Assembly (NCBI GenBank): GCA_026874595.1
Contig: CM049322.1
Coordinates: 36,940,340 to 37,004,339 of the forward strand
Length of the DNA stretch: 64,000 bases
Direction of reading: 5' to 3'
From: Sipunculus nudus
Taxonomy: Eukaryota; Annelida; Sipuncula; Golfingiida; Sipunculidae
Below are positions 1 through 12,571 of the stretch, piece after piece. The notes under the pieces are model-generated. The model was given only the letters and a program-made list of their open reading frames with translations. It ran no database searches and was not told the origin of the DNA. Made by a program: the position numbers and the translations under genes. Position 1 is the stretch's first letter. Every line of letters begins with the position of its first letter.

Positions 1-485
1 AGTGTAAGTCCTAGCAGAGGCCATTCAAGTCCAAGTCCGAGTCCAAGTTCTTGCGGTTCGAGTCCAAGTCCACCTTCTTCGAGTCCAAGTTATTTGGATT
101 CGGAGTCCAAGTCCGAGTCTGATTCCAAGACAAAAATCCGTAAAATGCAGTTTATAAAAAAGGAAATTTCAGATTATCATGTACATTTTTAAGTTAGTAT
201 ACTATCATGGTTAATTACATTTATAGCACCCAATGCTGAGCAAACTATTTTTTTTATAGAATATTTTGTAATATTCTGTTATATTGTATAACAATTAACA
301 TTAAAATATGTGACCGTGTTTTTCTATTGGACTCGAGATAGCCTTTTTTTTCTATTGGACTCGAGATGGACTAGGGCTGATATCTCGAGTCCTTACCTCC
401 GAGTCCAAGTCCGAGTCCAGGACCCTCGAGTCCAAGTCCGAGTCCCTAAAAATTGGGACTCGAGTCCAAGTCCGAACTCGAATCC
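1..485. repeat. GAGTCC-core minisatellite blocks
   Basis: Two blocks (about 1-125 and 379-485) are built from variants of GAGTCCAAGTCCGAGTCC. They flank an AT-rich spacer with no recognisable content. The same core forms the larger array at 35.0-35.4 kb. A short open frame through the second block is a by-product of the stop-free repeat and is not called as a gene. Confidence 0.8.
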
Positions 486-896
486 TACATAGCTACATAA
501 AACCGTAAAAAACTATAATACTAATAGTGAATTCAGTCTATGAAACACGTTTATTGTCCATTTAACATTACACTGATGAACAAATCTGCGGTTTTCCTTT
601 TATGTAAATTCATCATGTAATGTTAAATCTGTAGATTTGTATTGTCTGTTATCACTTGATACTGTGTGAATGGTGTGCTGTTCGGTATGAAATATCCATT
701 GTTGGTATGGATGCCTAATCATAAGTACCGTTCTGTTCATATTGGGTGATGTGGTCTTGTATGGTTACATATACATACACCAGCATATGCTATATATAGT
801 ATCCCGTTCTTACTTAATTCATGTGGTTACTGATAGATGGCACTGCAATAGCCACTTCCAACAAAAAAAAAAAAATATATCAGTTTCTCGTGATGT
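486..896. other. unassigned intergenic DNA
   Basis: AT-rich sequence with no supported gene, RNA or repeat boundary. It includes an A13 tract near 862-875. Confidence 0.5.
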
Positions 897-1030
897 ATGG
901 AAATATGAGAAATTACCCTACTTGGACACACTTTTAAGACGTCGTTCCTGAAATTAAAGATGAAAAAAAGGCATTTCAGAGGCATGGCCACATTTTTTGC
1001 GTGAGAAAAGTCGGGTGGCGTCAATTTGGT
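897..1030 (+). repeat. dispersed repeat family F, copy 1
   Basis: This stretch shares an ordered series of blocks with 32680-32830 and 47940-48090: ATATGGAAAAT-like, ACCC..TAGGACACAC-like, CATTTC..AGG..TGGCCA and a GCGTC/GCGTGCC end. The copies are diverged and indel-rich, so this is an old interspersed repeat. The class is unknown. Confidence 0.55.
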
Positions 1031-1584
1031 GATTTTCTTTTATATCCTTTTGTATACTTGAAATTTGTTAGTTATGTAATACTCTTTATATAATAGTGAC
1101 TAGAATCTCAAGTTATCTAAGATTCAGAGGACATGAAAGTACGGGAAAGAGCGGGAGTGGACACCCAGGCGGAACGGCACAGAAACTTAATTGCGCTGGT
1201 TGTATTTTCTTTATGTTATATACAGTTTATTTAGCACCTTACATTATATTTTGAGTGTCGTTAGCCCGACATGAAAAACTGAGGAGTATTTTTCTTAGGA
1301 TTTCTTTTCAAATAAATATTTGTATAAATGTTATAATCAAACTGAAAACTATCAAGCAATACATGTCATATGTATGTGTCAGTATTACAACATTAAAACA
1401 AGAGAGCAGTCAGGGACCACAGCCTCCGCCGAGACCCTAACAAAACTATGTTGTATACATACAGCTACATCTTTTCAGTTCAACATCTCCATCACAAGTC
1501 ATCCTAGAACAAAGCCACCCACAATTACTGATGAATGGCTCTGACCTGGGACAAAGAAAAGGCTGTATGTCACAATGCGCTTTC
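1031..1584. other. unassigned intergenic DNA
   Basis: No supported feature. Short open frames here lack recognisable motifs. Confidence 0.5.
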
Positions 1585-1646
1585 GAAGCGCACGGAATTC
1601 TTCGTCAGGTGAAAATTAACGCCTGACGAAGAATCATGTGCGCTTC
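1585..1646. repeat. fold-back element, 25-bp arms
   Basis: The left arm begins GAAGCGCACGGAATTCTTCG. The right arm is its reverse complement with three mismatches, across a 12-nt loop. A second small palindrome, GCGCTTTCGAAGCGC, overlaps the left arm at 1577-1591. This looks like a hairpin MITE core or a structured transposon end. No target duplication was identified. Confidence 0.75.
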
Positions 1647-1711
1647 CACAGCTCATGTGTTAATAAACAAGCTAGTCTATCTAAAAGGTACGTCATTATT
1701 TATCTCTACCT

Positions 1712-1714
<3 letters not shown>

Positions 1715-1772
<58 letters not shown>

Positions 1773-1856
1773 ATATAATATGCATGTATATATAATATAT
1801 ATAGTAAAGTAAATATATATGTATATATATAATATATATATATTATAATATATATG
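1715..1856. repeat. (TA)n microsatellite, interrupted
   Basis: Alternating TA, broken by ATGCATGTA and AGTAAAGTAAA interruptions. Confidence 0.9.
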
Positions 1857-2720
1857 TGAAGCTTTCGTTCAATATAGGCACCTTATCATAATTTTTGTAC
1901 CCTATATTATCACTCAAAGGCTCTATTATTATTTTTTAAGTACAATGGCCATATCGATGGCCATTTCGTTGTTTCGCTGGTCATACTTGCTTGCAAACCA
2001 CTCCCGGGGACCGGTTTTCGTCATCATGAACTATTGTAATGACAAATGTAGTAGAGCGGAAAGTTGTGGTCCGCCAGTGCTCAGGATGAACTGTCCAGGA
2101 GATTCAGACCAGCGCTGACTCTCCGTGTATAGGCAGTTCGTCTACAGATATTTCTTATGTTCAGGCGGGTCTTTTTCACAGTATCTTTCAAAGTCATAAG
2201 TCAACGACGAAAGGTTAATTTTTATCAAGAAGTATAGCCCTTATTATTCTAAGAAATATTATACAGTAATGTTTATGCTGCTTATGTAAATGTTCATATA
2301 AACGAAGTATTTTAATTGAGGGAAGTGTATATACTGTTGGAATTACTTGTTCATAAAAAGTTCATATACGAAGTATTTAAATTGAATGAATTACTGTCGG
2401 AATTCCAAGATTTTATAATCACCGATAAAGTATTTAGTGCCACACAATAGTGCCTTGTACTTTATGAAAATTCATATTATTACCTACGTATATTTAAACC
2501 GGTCTCTATAGAGACCAGCGCTGACTCTCCGTGTAGGCAGTTCGTCTACAGATATTTTCTATGTTCAGTTTCAGAGACAAGTATACCCTGTATATACTGC
2601 ACCCGCACTGTATTAATAAACGTCATGTATAACACAACCTGGTTTCGCTGATTTATAAACTCTTCAATAAACGAATTTGACAAGAAAGTGGACCCGAACG
2701 CAGACGAACAGACGGACCAC

Positions 2721-2724
<4 letters not shown>
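1857..2724. other. unassigned DNA with internal direct repeats
   Basis: A segment containing GACCAGCGCTGACTCTCC occurs at about 2102-2160 and again at 2509-2568, about 95 percent alike. Two further copies of a GTTCATATA..CGAAGTATTT..AATTGA segment lie at about 2290-2390. The right side (2640-2700) has an LTR-end look, with ATTTGACA followed by GTGGACCCGAACG, but no partner LTR or coding sequence is visible. No gene is supported. Confidence 0.45.

Positions 2725-2813
<89 letters not shown>
2725..2813. repeat. (TA)n microsatellite
   Basis: About 44 TA units with a single TTC interruption near 2765. Confidence 0.95.
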
Positions 2814-2817
<4 letters not shown>

Positions 2818-2869
2818 TAAGTATATAATAAATTTTTGTGCATTTCGTGTGCACTGTATACCCTTCCTC

Positions 2870-3020
2870 CAGAGGTCGTAAATTTCTACTCAAAACGAAC
2901 CTCTTCCGTTAGGTACTCGGGGACGGCCGGGACTACTTGTCTCAACTGTCACAATTTAAATTAAAAATTTGTAACAGTTCAAAGAAACACTTTCTGTTCA
3001 TATTTCACATGCTTGCAAAA
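2870..3020 (+). repeat. dispersed repeat family G, copy 1
   Basis: Block order matches 40229-40385: CCAGAGGTCGT, TTTCTACT.AAA, GAAC..CTTCC.GT.AGG, GGACGG.CGGG, CTCAACTGTCA, ATTTCACATGC. A shorter relative is at 37083-37130. The class is unknown. Confidence 0.65.
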
Positions 3021-3639
3021 TATAAGGGCCCACTGGAAAATTCGAAAGTTGTTTCGGTTTTGTTAATTTCTGGGAAACCGTTAATTTATAATAGCGAAAC
3101 CGGAACTGACTTGTGTGAAACTGCGAAACCATCTCCGGAGATGGTTTCTGTTGAAGTTTCGTCAAAACCATCCACTCGATAGTTATACTGCATGGCATGA
3201 TGGCTGCCGTGGGCAAAAGTAGTTAAATTTTCACTTTGTTTATTATTTTGTTAATTGATACTGCTTATGCCAGTCAATTAAAAAAGCAATGATTAAGGTA
3301 TAAACATTCTCCCGAAAATGTTTTGAATTCAATATTCCCTACTTTAACCCTGTATAGCTAAAGATGAGACACACGTATATCCTGTATGCCCATGTCGTTT
3401 GACACGTGGATATGTTGTAGGACACGGAGAAGTATGCAGTCCATTTTCGTCATAATTGCAGTATAAATTGACCAATCACAATTAATAATGCTCTCACTTG
3501 GTCTCAAGTGCCCAGGCATTGATCTTTTACTGTTGATATTATTTTCATCATTGATTCATTGAATTTTATAAAATAATTTACGCTGTTATCATAATTTGTC
3601 TATTAAATCCTGAATCGTCAACTTATAAATACAAGACGA
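3021..3639. other. unassigned intergenic DNA
   Basis: No supported feature apart from a local palindrome, ACCATCTCCGGAGATGGT, near 3128-3145. Confidence 0.5.
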
Positions 3640-5215
3640 CCGGAGGTCACGCGCTTGGCGGAAACACTCTGAATTGGAAGACAGATAACCTGAACATGTC
3701 ATAAAGAAGACAAAGAGGAAGAAAATGAGCCATTGTTTGTAAAGACTGGACCAATATTGACAAAGTTACGATGATAATAATAATCTGACGTGTTTTCATG
3801 ACTTTGACCTTGAACTTTGACCTATTTAAAAAAAACATATACAGCTTCAAGAAATCGATCCAATATACGATAGGTGAAAGTTGCAAAGTGATTCCTGCTA
3901 AACTGTGGCCTATAGAATGTTATTATAACAGAGGCAAGAACCAGCAAGAAGGCAACATTTAGGACAACTTGCAAACAGACAGACATATTGACAAAGTGAC
4001 ACAAAGATGAGACCAGTTGAATAGACTTAGTTATGTAGAAGACGAAGGTGAAAAAAATTAGCCAAAGTTTGTGAAGATAGGACCAAAATGGACAAAGTTA
4101 TGAGGAAAATAACATTTTGAAGTGTTTTGAAGTGACCGACATACTGACAAAGCGGCACAAAGTTAAGACAAAAAGACTAAACTATGTTATGAAAAAGACA
4201 GAGGAAGAAAATAAGCTACAGTTTATGAAATTTAGGTTTAAAGTCTTAGAGATATGGGCAAAAAATGATATGTTGTAGTGTTTCGTGTGCAGCGTTCCCT
4301 AGCGGCTATTTTCCGAAACCGAAAAATCATTTTCGAGATATTGGAGTATGACATAAGATGTATCAGTTTCAAAAGGATTCCTGAAAAACTGTGGCCTGTA
4401 GAATGCTATATGTTAGACACAAGAACATGCAAGAAGACGAAATTGATGACAACTAACAGATAGACAGACATACTGTCAAAGAGACACAAAGCTGAGGCCA
4501 GATGACTTGACCAAGTTATGGAGAAGACTCAGGGAAAAAAATTAAGCTATAGTTTATGTAATTCAGGTGTATAGTTTCGGAGATGTTTTAAAAAATTATA
4601 CGTTGATGAAGTTTAAGTGCAGCGCCCCCTTGCGGCCATATCCTGAAAATAATAAAAAAACAATTTTATGATATTTATGTAAGACATAAGATTCACCAAT
4701 TTCAAAAGGATTCCTGCAAAACCGTGGCCTGTAGAATGCCATATGTAAGACAGAAGAACCAACAAGAAGGTGAAATTGAGGTCAACTGACAGACAGACAG
4801 ACATACTGACAAAGTGACACATAGTTGAGCAAAGATGATAAGATCACGTTATAAAGAAGACACAGAGGAAGAAAATGAGCCTAAGTTTGTGAAGATAGGA
4901 CCAATAGTTACAAAGTTATGATGAAAATAAAATTTCGACGTTTTTCGATGGCCTTGACCTTGACCTTTGACTTATGCTGACAAAAACAATAGGCTACCAG
5001 GACTTTTGAATTTCAATCATGCCTGAAAGTTTCAGACCAATTGCTACAAATTTGTGTCCAGGAGAAAACTTACAAACAAACAAACAAACATCGTGACAAA
5101 CAAACAAACACACAAACAGACATACGCAACTGACCAACATGCTTGCCGAAATCGAAGATTTCCGGCAAGCAACAAGGCGAAACCACACATGTAGAACCGG
5201 TCTTCCCGGAACCGA
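3640..5215 (-). repeat. family H: element with ~330-bp internal tandem repeats and terminal hairpin
   Basis: A purine-rich segment like GAAGACAAAGAGGAAGAAAA recurs near 3705, 4038, 4194, 4525 and 4856. A GATTCCTG..AAACTGTGGCC segment recurs near 3889, 4374 and 4708. Most spacings are about 330 bp. The right end has CAAA repeats and then a hairpin at 5141-5170 (arms GCTTGCCGAAATC and GATTTCCGGCAAGC). Cysteine-rich or hydrophobic short open frames on the minus strand repeat with the units and look incidental. A non-autonomous transposon is the best guess. Confidence 0.65.
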
Positions 5216-5619
5216 AACCAATTTCGAATTTTCGAGTTAGCCCTTACTTATTATATAATATTAAGTCCTTCCCACAAAAAAACATGTTTAAGTAATTTTA
5301 CTTGGCAAAAATCTTATCCAACACATTTTAACGGACTAAATTACCCACTTCACTACACTTATATCAATATTCCACATGTTATATAGAAGCAGCTAGCGGT
5401 GCATTGTGGGAGTTATACGGTGACTGTCGTTATCTTGATGGTCTGACTCTGCGCAGTTAGTGTGGTATGCACTGTTGATATATATTCCTAATTAAAAACA
5501 TATTAAGGTTTTCTCAGACAAACCAACCAACCACGGGAAAAATATAATATAAAAACTGTTATCCACTAATCAGATTAGTAAAAAGAATTCACTTAGAATA
5601 GAAAATATGCAAACATCAA

Positions 5620-5621
<2 letters not shown>
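5216..5621. other. unassigned DNA with a repeat shared with 40425-40600
   Basis: CTTCACTACA.TTATA, then GGTGCATT.TGG and a TCTGCGCAGT end, are found in the same order here (about 5345-5460) and downstream of the glycosyltransferase gene. This suggests another diverged dispersed repeat. Confidence 0.4.

Positions 5622-5682
<61 letters not shown>
5622..5682. repeat. (TA)n microsatellite
   Basis: About 30 uninterrupted TA units. Confidence 0.95.
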
Positions 5683-5687
<5 letters not shown>

Positions 5688-6404
5688 TAAAGTTAAGTAT
5701 AGAATTAAGTATTGTGTGAGAAGTTCTGGAAGGGTCAAGTATTTTCCTGTTTAGTGTGCTCTGTTGAAACCGTTGTCTCAACTGGGCAGTTATATTCTTC
5801 TCCGCCAGATGGCAGCAACTCCAACGCTTGACTTGAGCAAACAAAGATACATGCAGTTTGGTCTTGTATTAATAATAAAACAAATATTGGACAAAATATA
5901 TAACTAGACCGATGCTACAATATTTCATAAGGTTGTTGGGTTCTGGTTTAGTATATAAGTTTTCTGGTTTAAAAGAAATGTCGATGCAGGTGACCTGATG
6001 TCATTTACTTAGACCGTTTTCCCTAAAATCTCCGTCAACTATCCCCCCCATGTCCGTCTCTACACTTGGTCGTGTTGTCTAGTTAAGTACATAAATTTTC
6101 CTTGTGTATATTCAATATTTAAATCAATGGAACAAACGCAAAAGGAACAATCTTGAAGGGTGTGATAAAATAAACGAGTTGAAAAAATTAAAAGAACTGG
6201 AACGTTTCCTCAGATTATCTCTTATCATTTTGTTCTACTACTTAATATATAATATTCATATTTCACCCCAGATAAACTCATCAAAGGTGATGACAATCAG
6301 ACTGTCTACCTCTGAAGTACTCAAAAATCAGGAGCCCTGCAGCAGCACTGTCTAGCGTCAGCTGATAATAACTAGTCCCACATAATGTGTGAACTGGCCA
6401 AGCA
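5683..6404. other. unassigned intergenic DNA
   Basis: AT-rich; no gene or RNA supported. Confidence 0.5.
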
Positions 6405-6735
6405 CTATCGTCATTGTAATCATCCCCCTGATATTCAAAGAATTAAATGATTGAAAATGAAATATTTTAATAATTAGAATTATGGCTTTTGGTTCCATTT
6501 CCGCCCCCAACCCTTGAAGATAAATTTACGCCACTGTAAAGTTCATACTACAAGGACATCTCACTTCTCTTTAACTTTGTTTTTGCATGAAAACGCGCGC
6601 GGTCTATTAAGAAAGTCACCTTGATGGAGAAGAAACGAAGTGTGGAATTATGAGGAACGAAACGGTCGAGAGCGAAGCCAAGTGTGTCCTGTGTGTGTTG
6701 GGGTGGAGGGGTCATTTTACATTTTTCTTTCAAAC
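6405..6735 (+). repeat. dispersed repeat family D, copy 1
   Basis: Closely matches 7868-8265. Both copies start GTAATCATCCCCCTGATAT and share GCATGAAAACGCGCGCGG, GAAGAAACGAAGTGTGGAAT and AAGCCAAGTGTGTCCTG, ending in a G-rich stretch and TCATTTTAC. The two copies are in the same orientation about 1.46 kb apart, so either a local duplication or two insertions. Confidence 0.75.
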
Positions 6736-7480
6736 AGTCGAACCTCTCAGTGGGCACCTCGATAAGCCTGGCACCTCTATAAAATGGGCACTTTGTAGCA
6801 GTCTCATTTATTCTTTTTCACTATCAGTTTAATTTTTCGTACAGCCTCTCCCAAAATTATCGGTCCAAAAATATAACCACTTCTCTCTCGGCTTATGATC
6901 CACTCTCCCACAAAAAAATCATTAAAAACCAATTAAGAACTTCTATTTAAAGGTCCAATCACCCACAAAACATGCTGAATTTACACGAAAAATAGCCTCT
7001 TCACTTCAAAACAGATCTGTACCTGCCAGAATATTGCCTTGAAAGCGTATTGCTTACTCCTGTAAACGAGTTTTAAAAAACATTGGACAATCGTACCCCC
7101 AGTCACAAGGCCTTGTTATGGTAAACAGACACACGTGGACACGAGGTACTGAGGCAGTTGCTGGGATGGCTTTGTCAAAGAAGCCACATGCAAAGAAGTC
7201 GTATTATATTCACATAAAATATTCTAATTTTGTGAGAAACATAAGAAAGACGGGGCTCGCTTTAAAACTCAACCAACTTATAAGTGTCACCTTCCCCGTG
7301 GTGTTCAAGTCAGGCTTAACATACTCGGTAAATATAAAATTATAATCATATATACAGCATATTTCACGGTAAATTAGAAGGTACATAAATCAATAAACGA
7401 TCATGGGTATTTTTATTTTAGCTTTCAATGATCAAGTGTGATTTTACAATCAATTCCTGCCATGAACTATTAAATATAGA
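6736..7480. other. unassigned intergenic DNA
   Basis: No supported gene. Low-complexity A/T-rich sequence. Confidence 0.5.

Positions 7481-7554
<74 letters not shown>
7481..7554. repeat. (CT)8(TA)n compound microsatellite
   Basis: (CT)8 at 7481-7496 passes directly into about 29 TA units. Confidence 0.95.
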
Positions 7555-7556
<2 letters not shown>

Positions 7557-7867
7557 TTACATTTGAATTAGGATGAGAGGTGATCCGTGTCAAAATCTGA
7601 AGAATTGTGTATAATTGAATCTGTTTTAGTAAAATTGTTCGTATCATTATATAATTAGATATGTATCATTTTATCATAATTTGACTAGAGAGAAATTTAA
7701 GGTGTATATATATATATATGTATATTTATATATATATATGGAGTTCTACATGTCAGTCTCCCCTTAGCCTGAGTCGTCACGCAAACAGTACAGTGTTAAG
7801 GTTCCAGGGGCTTCAATTGGTTGGGGAGGGGGGAGGGGGGAGGGGGTTATCCCACCACTTTTAGCAA

Positions 7868-8265
7868 AGAGGGAACGTCAATGTAATCATCCCCCTGATA
7901 TTTAGAGAATAATATTTATATATTGTAGAATGTATTATATAAATAATTAGAATTATTGACTGGAAACATAACACCTTAACACACGCCTTCGAGTCACACC
8001 CCCCACCTAACCCCACCCTTGAACATAAATTGACGCCATGCGCACTGTAAGGTTCATACGACATGGTCAATTCACTTTTACTTTGTTTCTGCATGAAAAC
8101 GCGCGCGGTCTATTAAGAAAGTCACCTTGAGGGAGAAGAAACGAAGTGTGGAATTTTGAGAACCGAAATGGTCGAGAGCGAAGCCAAGTGTGTCCTGTGT
8201 GTGCGTGTGTAGGGGGAGGGTGATAAGGGTGGGGTGGTGGTCATTTTACGTATTTTCTAATCATT
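7868..8265 (+). repeat. dispersed repeat family D, copy 2
   Basis: Second copy of the 6405-6735 repeat, somewhat longer because of AT-rich and GT/G-rich insertions. It is preceded by a G-rich stretch (about 7826-7847). Confidence 0.75.
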
Positions 8266-9061
8266 CCTGAGGATTTCACATTACTGGGGAAATTCCGAAG
8301 ATGGTCTATCGCAGCGCCATCTGTCAGAAACTATGCTTGTTTATCCAGCGGGTGAATTCGTTCCACAGAGAACCCGCCCGAAGTCGCGGGGATCTGTCCA
8401 AGGTAAAAACGGATAATATGCTAGTACACAAGTGTTTAATAAAATATGGTCAGATCAGATGTCTGCAATCACTGAGCGATCGTTAGATAAGCCCCCCCCC
8501 CCGTAATAACACGGAAAAGGTTATTTAATCTGAAAATTCGGATAAAGAAAAAAAAAATAAAAATCGGGTGCTCACCTATCTCCTGCAACTACTACTTTAA
8601 AAACAGCTAGTTTTGGCAAATCAGCGGTCTTGGAGATCTAGCGGAAACACAGCAAGAAACAAGCGATAACGGGGAGCAGGCTTCCTATAGCGTAAGGCCT
8701 TGGGAAAGAGTTCAAGGTCAAAAATAAATATCAGTATGTCACCTGTGGCTAATTATCTTAACACAGGTCATATTTTTTAAAAACATGCAGTCATATTAGA
8801 AATAAGGGACACAGAAATAATGGGGAAATATTAATAAAAAAAAATAAACCAAATATAAAAATACCAAAATATTGTTGTAGAAATAAACTCATCAAACGGT
8901 ACTGGGAAAGCTTAATATAGTCTATTCCACCAATAGGAGGTCATTGAAATATGACAAATTTGTAAGAAATCGGCAGGTCTGTTCCAAAAAATTAAAATGC
9001 AGGAAATTAAACAGTCACAAACTAAACCTTTGGCCTACATACTACTATTTTAAAAATGCAG

Positions 9062-9063
<2 letters not shown>
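8266..9063. other. unassigned intergenic DNA
   Basis: Contains a C11 run near 8492-8502 and A-rich tracts. No gene supported. Confidence 0.5.
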
Positions 9064-9106
<43 letters not shown>

Positions 9107-9156
9107 ATATATATATATATCTCTCTGAGAAAACGGTATATTTTTCACAAAATCTA

Positions 9157-9193
<37 letters not shown>
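9064..9193. repeat. two (TA)n tracts
   Basis: TA tracts at 9064-9120 and 9155-9193 are separated by a short unique segment. YIYIYI-type open frames on both strands are microsatellite artefacts. Confidence 0.9.
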
Positions 9194-9195
<2 letters not shown>

Positions 9196-9946
9196 TTATG
9201 AAATGACGTAAATTCCAAAAATTTTAATGGAAATTCGATTGTATTTCTTCTCTGTCTACATGCCTCACGTGAAAACAACTGCATGTGAATTCATTTTTAA
9301 TTGAGTGTGTTCAGTAATATATGTAATTATTCATTATTCCCTTACCTGTAAAAATACACAATAATTTATTGTGTAATTTATAAAGGTTATAGGGAATTAA
9401 ATATAATGCAATTCATTTTAGTGAGAATGGTTGGAAATTGGGCGTACTTGTATGTATAATATTTAAACTGGTATATAACCTTTTAGAGAGGTCTGCTCTG
9501 GAATATAACAATTTCTTTTGTATTGCTCAATGTGAAATTATATATGACTGACATCAGGTCAGTTTTCTGTATTTATTTCGTGTATTATATTTGTTATTCG
9601 AGCTTCATACCATGGACGCCTATAATTTTGAATAAAATTATATAAACTCACTAATGGATCTCAAGTTTTATTATGATTTGAAGAAGACTATATTAGGGTA
9701 GGCCTATAATATTATCAATTCGGCACACATGATTCTGTAAATTCAATATTTAATCATTTTTTGTGTGGTGAAGCATGCGATTAAAAATAGGAAACTGGTC
9801 AAAATACCTCACTGAAAATGCATATTTTTTTTTTTTTTTTAAAATTTTCCAAACCATGTGAGGGGGAAACCCCCTCCCATATACCAACCACCTTTCGGGC
9901 GTTTACATTTTCAGAATATCCCTTGCACTTTTAAAGACGCTAAAAA

Positions 9947-9947
<1 letters not shown>
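9194..9947. other. unassigned intergenic DNA
   Basis: AT-rich; contains a T17 run near 9824-9840. No supported gene. Confidence 0.5.

Positions 9948-9994
<47 letters not shown>
9948..9994. repeat. (TA)n microsatellite
   Basis: About 23 TA units followed by C6. Confidence 0.95.
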
Positions 9995-9997
<3 letters not shown>

Positions 9998-10060
9998 CCC
10001 CAAATGCGCCACTTTTAAGAACGCGCCAAAGCCTATATGGAAGCATTTACTGTCTCACCA

Positions 10061-10088
10061 CCCCCCCCCCCCCCCCCGGGGGGGGGGG
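10061..10088. repeat. C17G11 homopolymer palindrome
   Basis: Seventeen C residues are followed immediately by eleven G residues. This can fold into a G:C hairpin and could be a read or assembly artefact. Confidence 0.8.
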
Positions 10089-12059
10089 ACTTTGCTCAGG
10101 CTACAACTCTGAATAGTGTGAGTTAATGCATATATTATTGCAAATGATGATGTTTACCCTTAATATTTAATATTAGGTCTTAAGCCTTTGATCTATGTTG
10201 GTGTCAAACTGCTAGATAATATGTATGTTTTAGATAAAATCGTAATATTTCAATGGGTGCACACACCGGTTCGTGGAACAGGCTATTGTGGTATGGATAT
10301 ATACGCATATCAAAAATCAGACCTTGTGCCGTCTGTTGCATACCAGAGCAACTATATATCGTAATAATATACTAAATGGACCACATAGGGTGTCGAAGTC
10401 GGCTTGAAGTCACCGCACCAACACACCTCTTTCAGTAACCGTATATGTTGCTGTTTACGACTTCCCTAAGTGTAACCTTATTAAACTTGACGGGTGCACT
10501 GGCTTGTGAATTCTCATCAAATCCCTGAAGAATCGAACCCAAAATGGTGAAAACTTTCACGAAAGGTCACATACTTTACAAAACGTATATTTGGTTGATC
10601 AAATTTCAACTGACTTTATGTCATATGTACGATCAGCTCTTATTATTCATGGTTTTAAATATCGTGTGTTTGTGATTGTATTACATAGAAATTTTGTGCA
10701 CCCATGCATCGTCTCCAGAAGGCCACGTGATCAGCCATGCAGAGCTACCAGCTTGTTAGTTTCGTTTCGCAAGAATGCAGGGGGCATATTTTTAACGTAC
10801 ATGTGTACTTGGATGTTATAAACAGGACAGGTCCATATTAATATGTCATAACTAACAGTGTATGTTTGAACAGATATCATAAACGGAAAAAAATTGTCCT
10901 CTTAATGATCGAGGCTTGCAGGCTTGACGTGTAGTGTTAACAAAATATGAGCCTATATATAAATGAGATCTGGCCGGTACTTTATTAAACCTGTTGCTTT
11001 TTTTCACGAATGCTAAGACTTTAAGAAGCCTTTTACAATTTCAGTTGATGTATGTACCTTAATTAGTCTTTTTGCTTTTTCAATTGTAGAATTTCGATAG
11101 AGCTTATACCAAACCATTATCAGCCAAAGACACATGAATATATATATATATGTATATATTAAATGTGTGTATGTGTTCATGTAAAACTGCAGAAAATATT
11201 ATCAAAATACCGGGAAAATTGAAGATATATATATAAATTGTGGTACCATGATGACATCTGGGGGAAGACTTTTGAACTAATGTGAATACACACCCGTTGA
11301 TCACATCAGCATACATACTGTATACAAATGTACTTAGTAACGCAAAAAGTTACCCGTAACTTTGTTTTGTATATGATATAAATGACAAAGTAGGTCTTGG
11401 TATAAATAATAGATATATTATTGAATATAAATAATATTAATAATTGTGTAGAATAATATAAATAATAAGCAAAAAATATGAAAAACAAGAATAATATTTT
11501 CATAATATATAACATTTTATAAATAAATAATAAAACTAACTATAGATATAAATAATATTACTATAAATAGTATATAGTATAAAGTAGATAATATAAATAT
11601 CATAAATATTACGAATAATATAAATTACGGTGGTAGAGGTAACGTTTGTGGGTGCATTAGAGTAGGTGTTCGTGCTGAAAGTAAAAATCATTCTTGGTGT
11701 TTATTTGTAATACTCATTTGACGTGCTCGCCGCAGGGGGCAGAGATCTTGAAGCGGGGGCCGAGACTGACCGCGTGAGTCAACATACTGGCAATGTCAGA
11801 CCAGTTTCCTGGTACTACTGTACAAATATTGGCATTCAGCTTGGCAACACTGGTATCACACGTATGTATAGGTCGTACAAGTGTCTCAAGAGAAGCTATA
11901 ATGTGGCCTTATAAAGTAATATAACGTTTGTCCTCGGATGTAAAATGTATGGAGTGTATTGACTCTTGTATAACTGAGTCCCCCTCTCTCCAGCCCATGC
12001 AGGACCTAATAAGTACCAAGAATCTTAAGCTCTGTGTTATTGCCAGACAGGTATTATAC
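10089..12059. other. unassigned intergenic DNA, partly extremely AT-rich
   Basis: No supported gene in almost 2 kb. From about 11370 to 11635 the sequence is nearly pure A/T with repeated ATAAATAATAT-like words. Short hydrophobic open frames there are compositional. Confidence 0.5.
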
Positions 12060-12131
12060 ATTATATATATAAATATACATATAAATATACATATATATAT
12101 ATATATTAACCGGTCTTGACTTTCAGACCTG

Positions 12132-12177
<46 letters not shown>

Positions 12178-12199
12178 CCGGTCTTGACTTTCAGACCTG

Positions 12200-12253
<54 letters not shown>

Positions 12254-12275
12254 CCGGTCTTGACTTTCAGACCTG

Positions 12276-12321
<46 letters not shown>

Positions 12322-12343
12322 CCGGTCTTGACTTTCAGACCTG

Positions 12344-12401
<58 letters not shown>

Positions 12402-12423
12402 CCGGTCTTGACTTTCAGACCTG

Positions 12424-12481
<58 letters not shown>

Positions 12482-12503
12482 CCGGTCTTGACTTTCAGAC
12501 CTG

Positions 12504-12571
<68 letters not shown>

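Noticed and set aside
2080-2710. Possible solo LTR ending ATTTGACA with a PBS-like GTGGACCCGAACG
   Set aside because: No second LTR, no clear TG start, no target duplication and no coding sequence. The internal direct repeats are explained equally well by local duplication.
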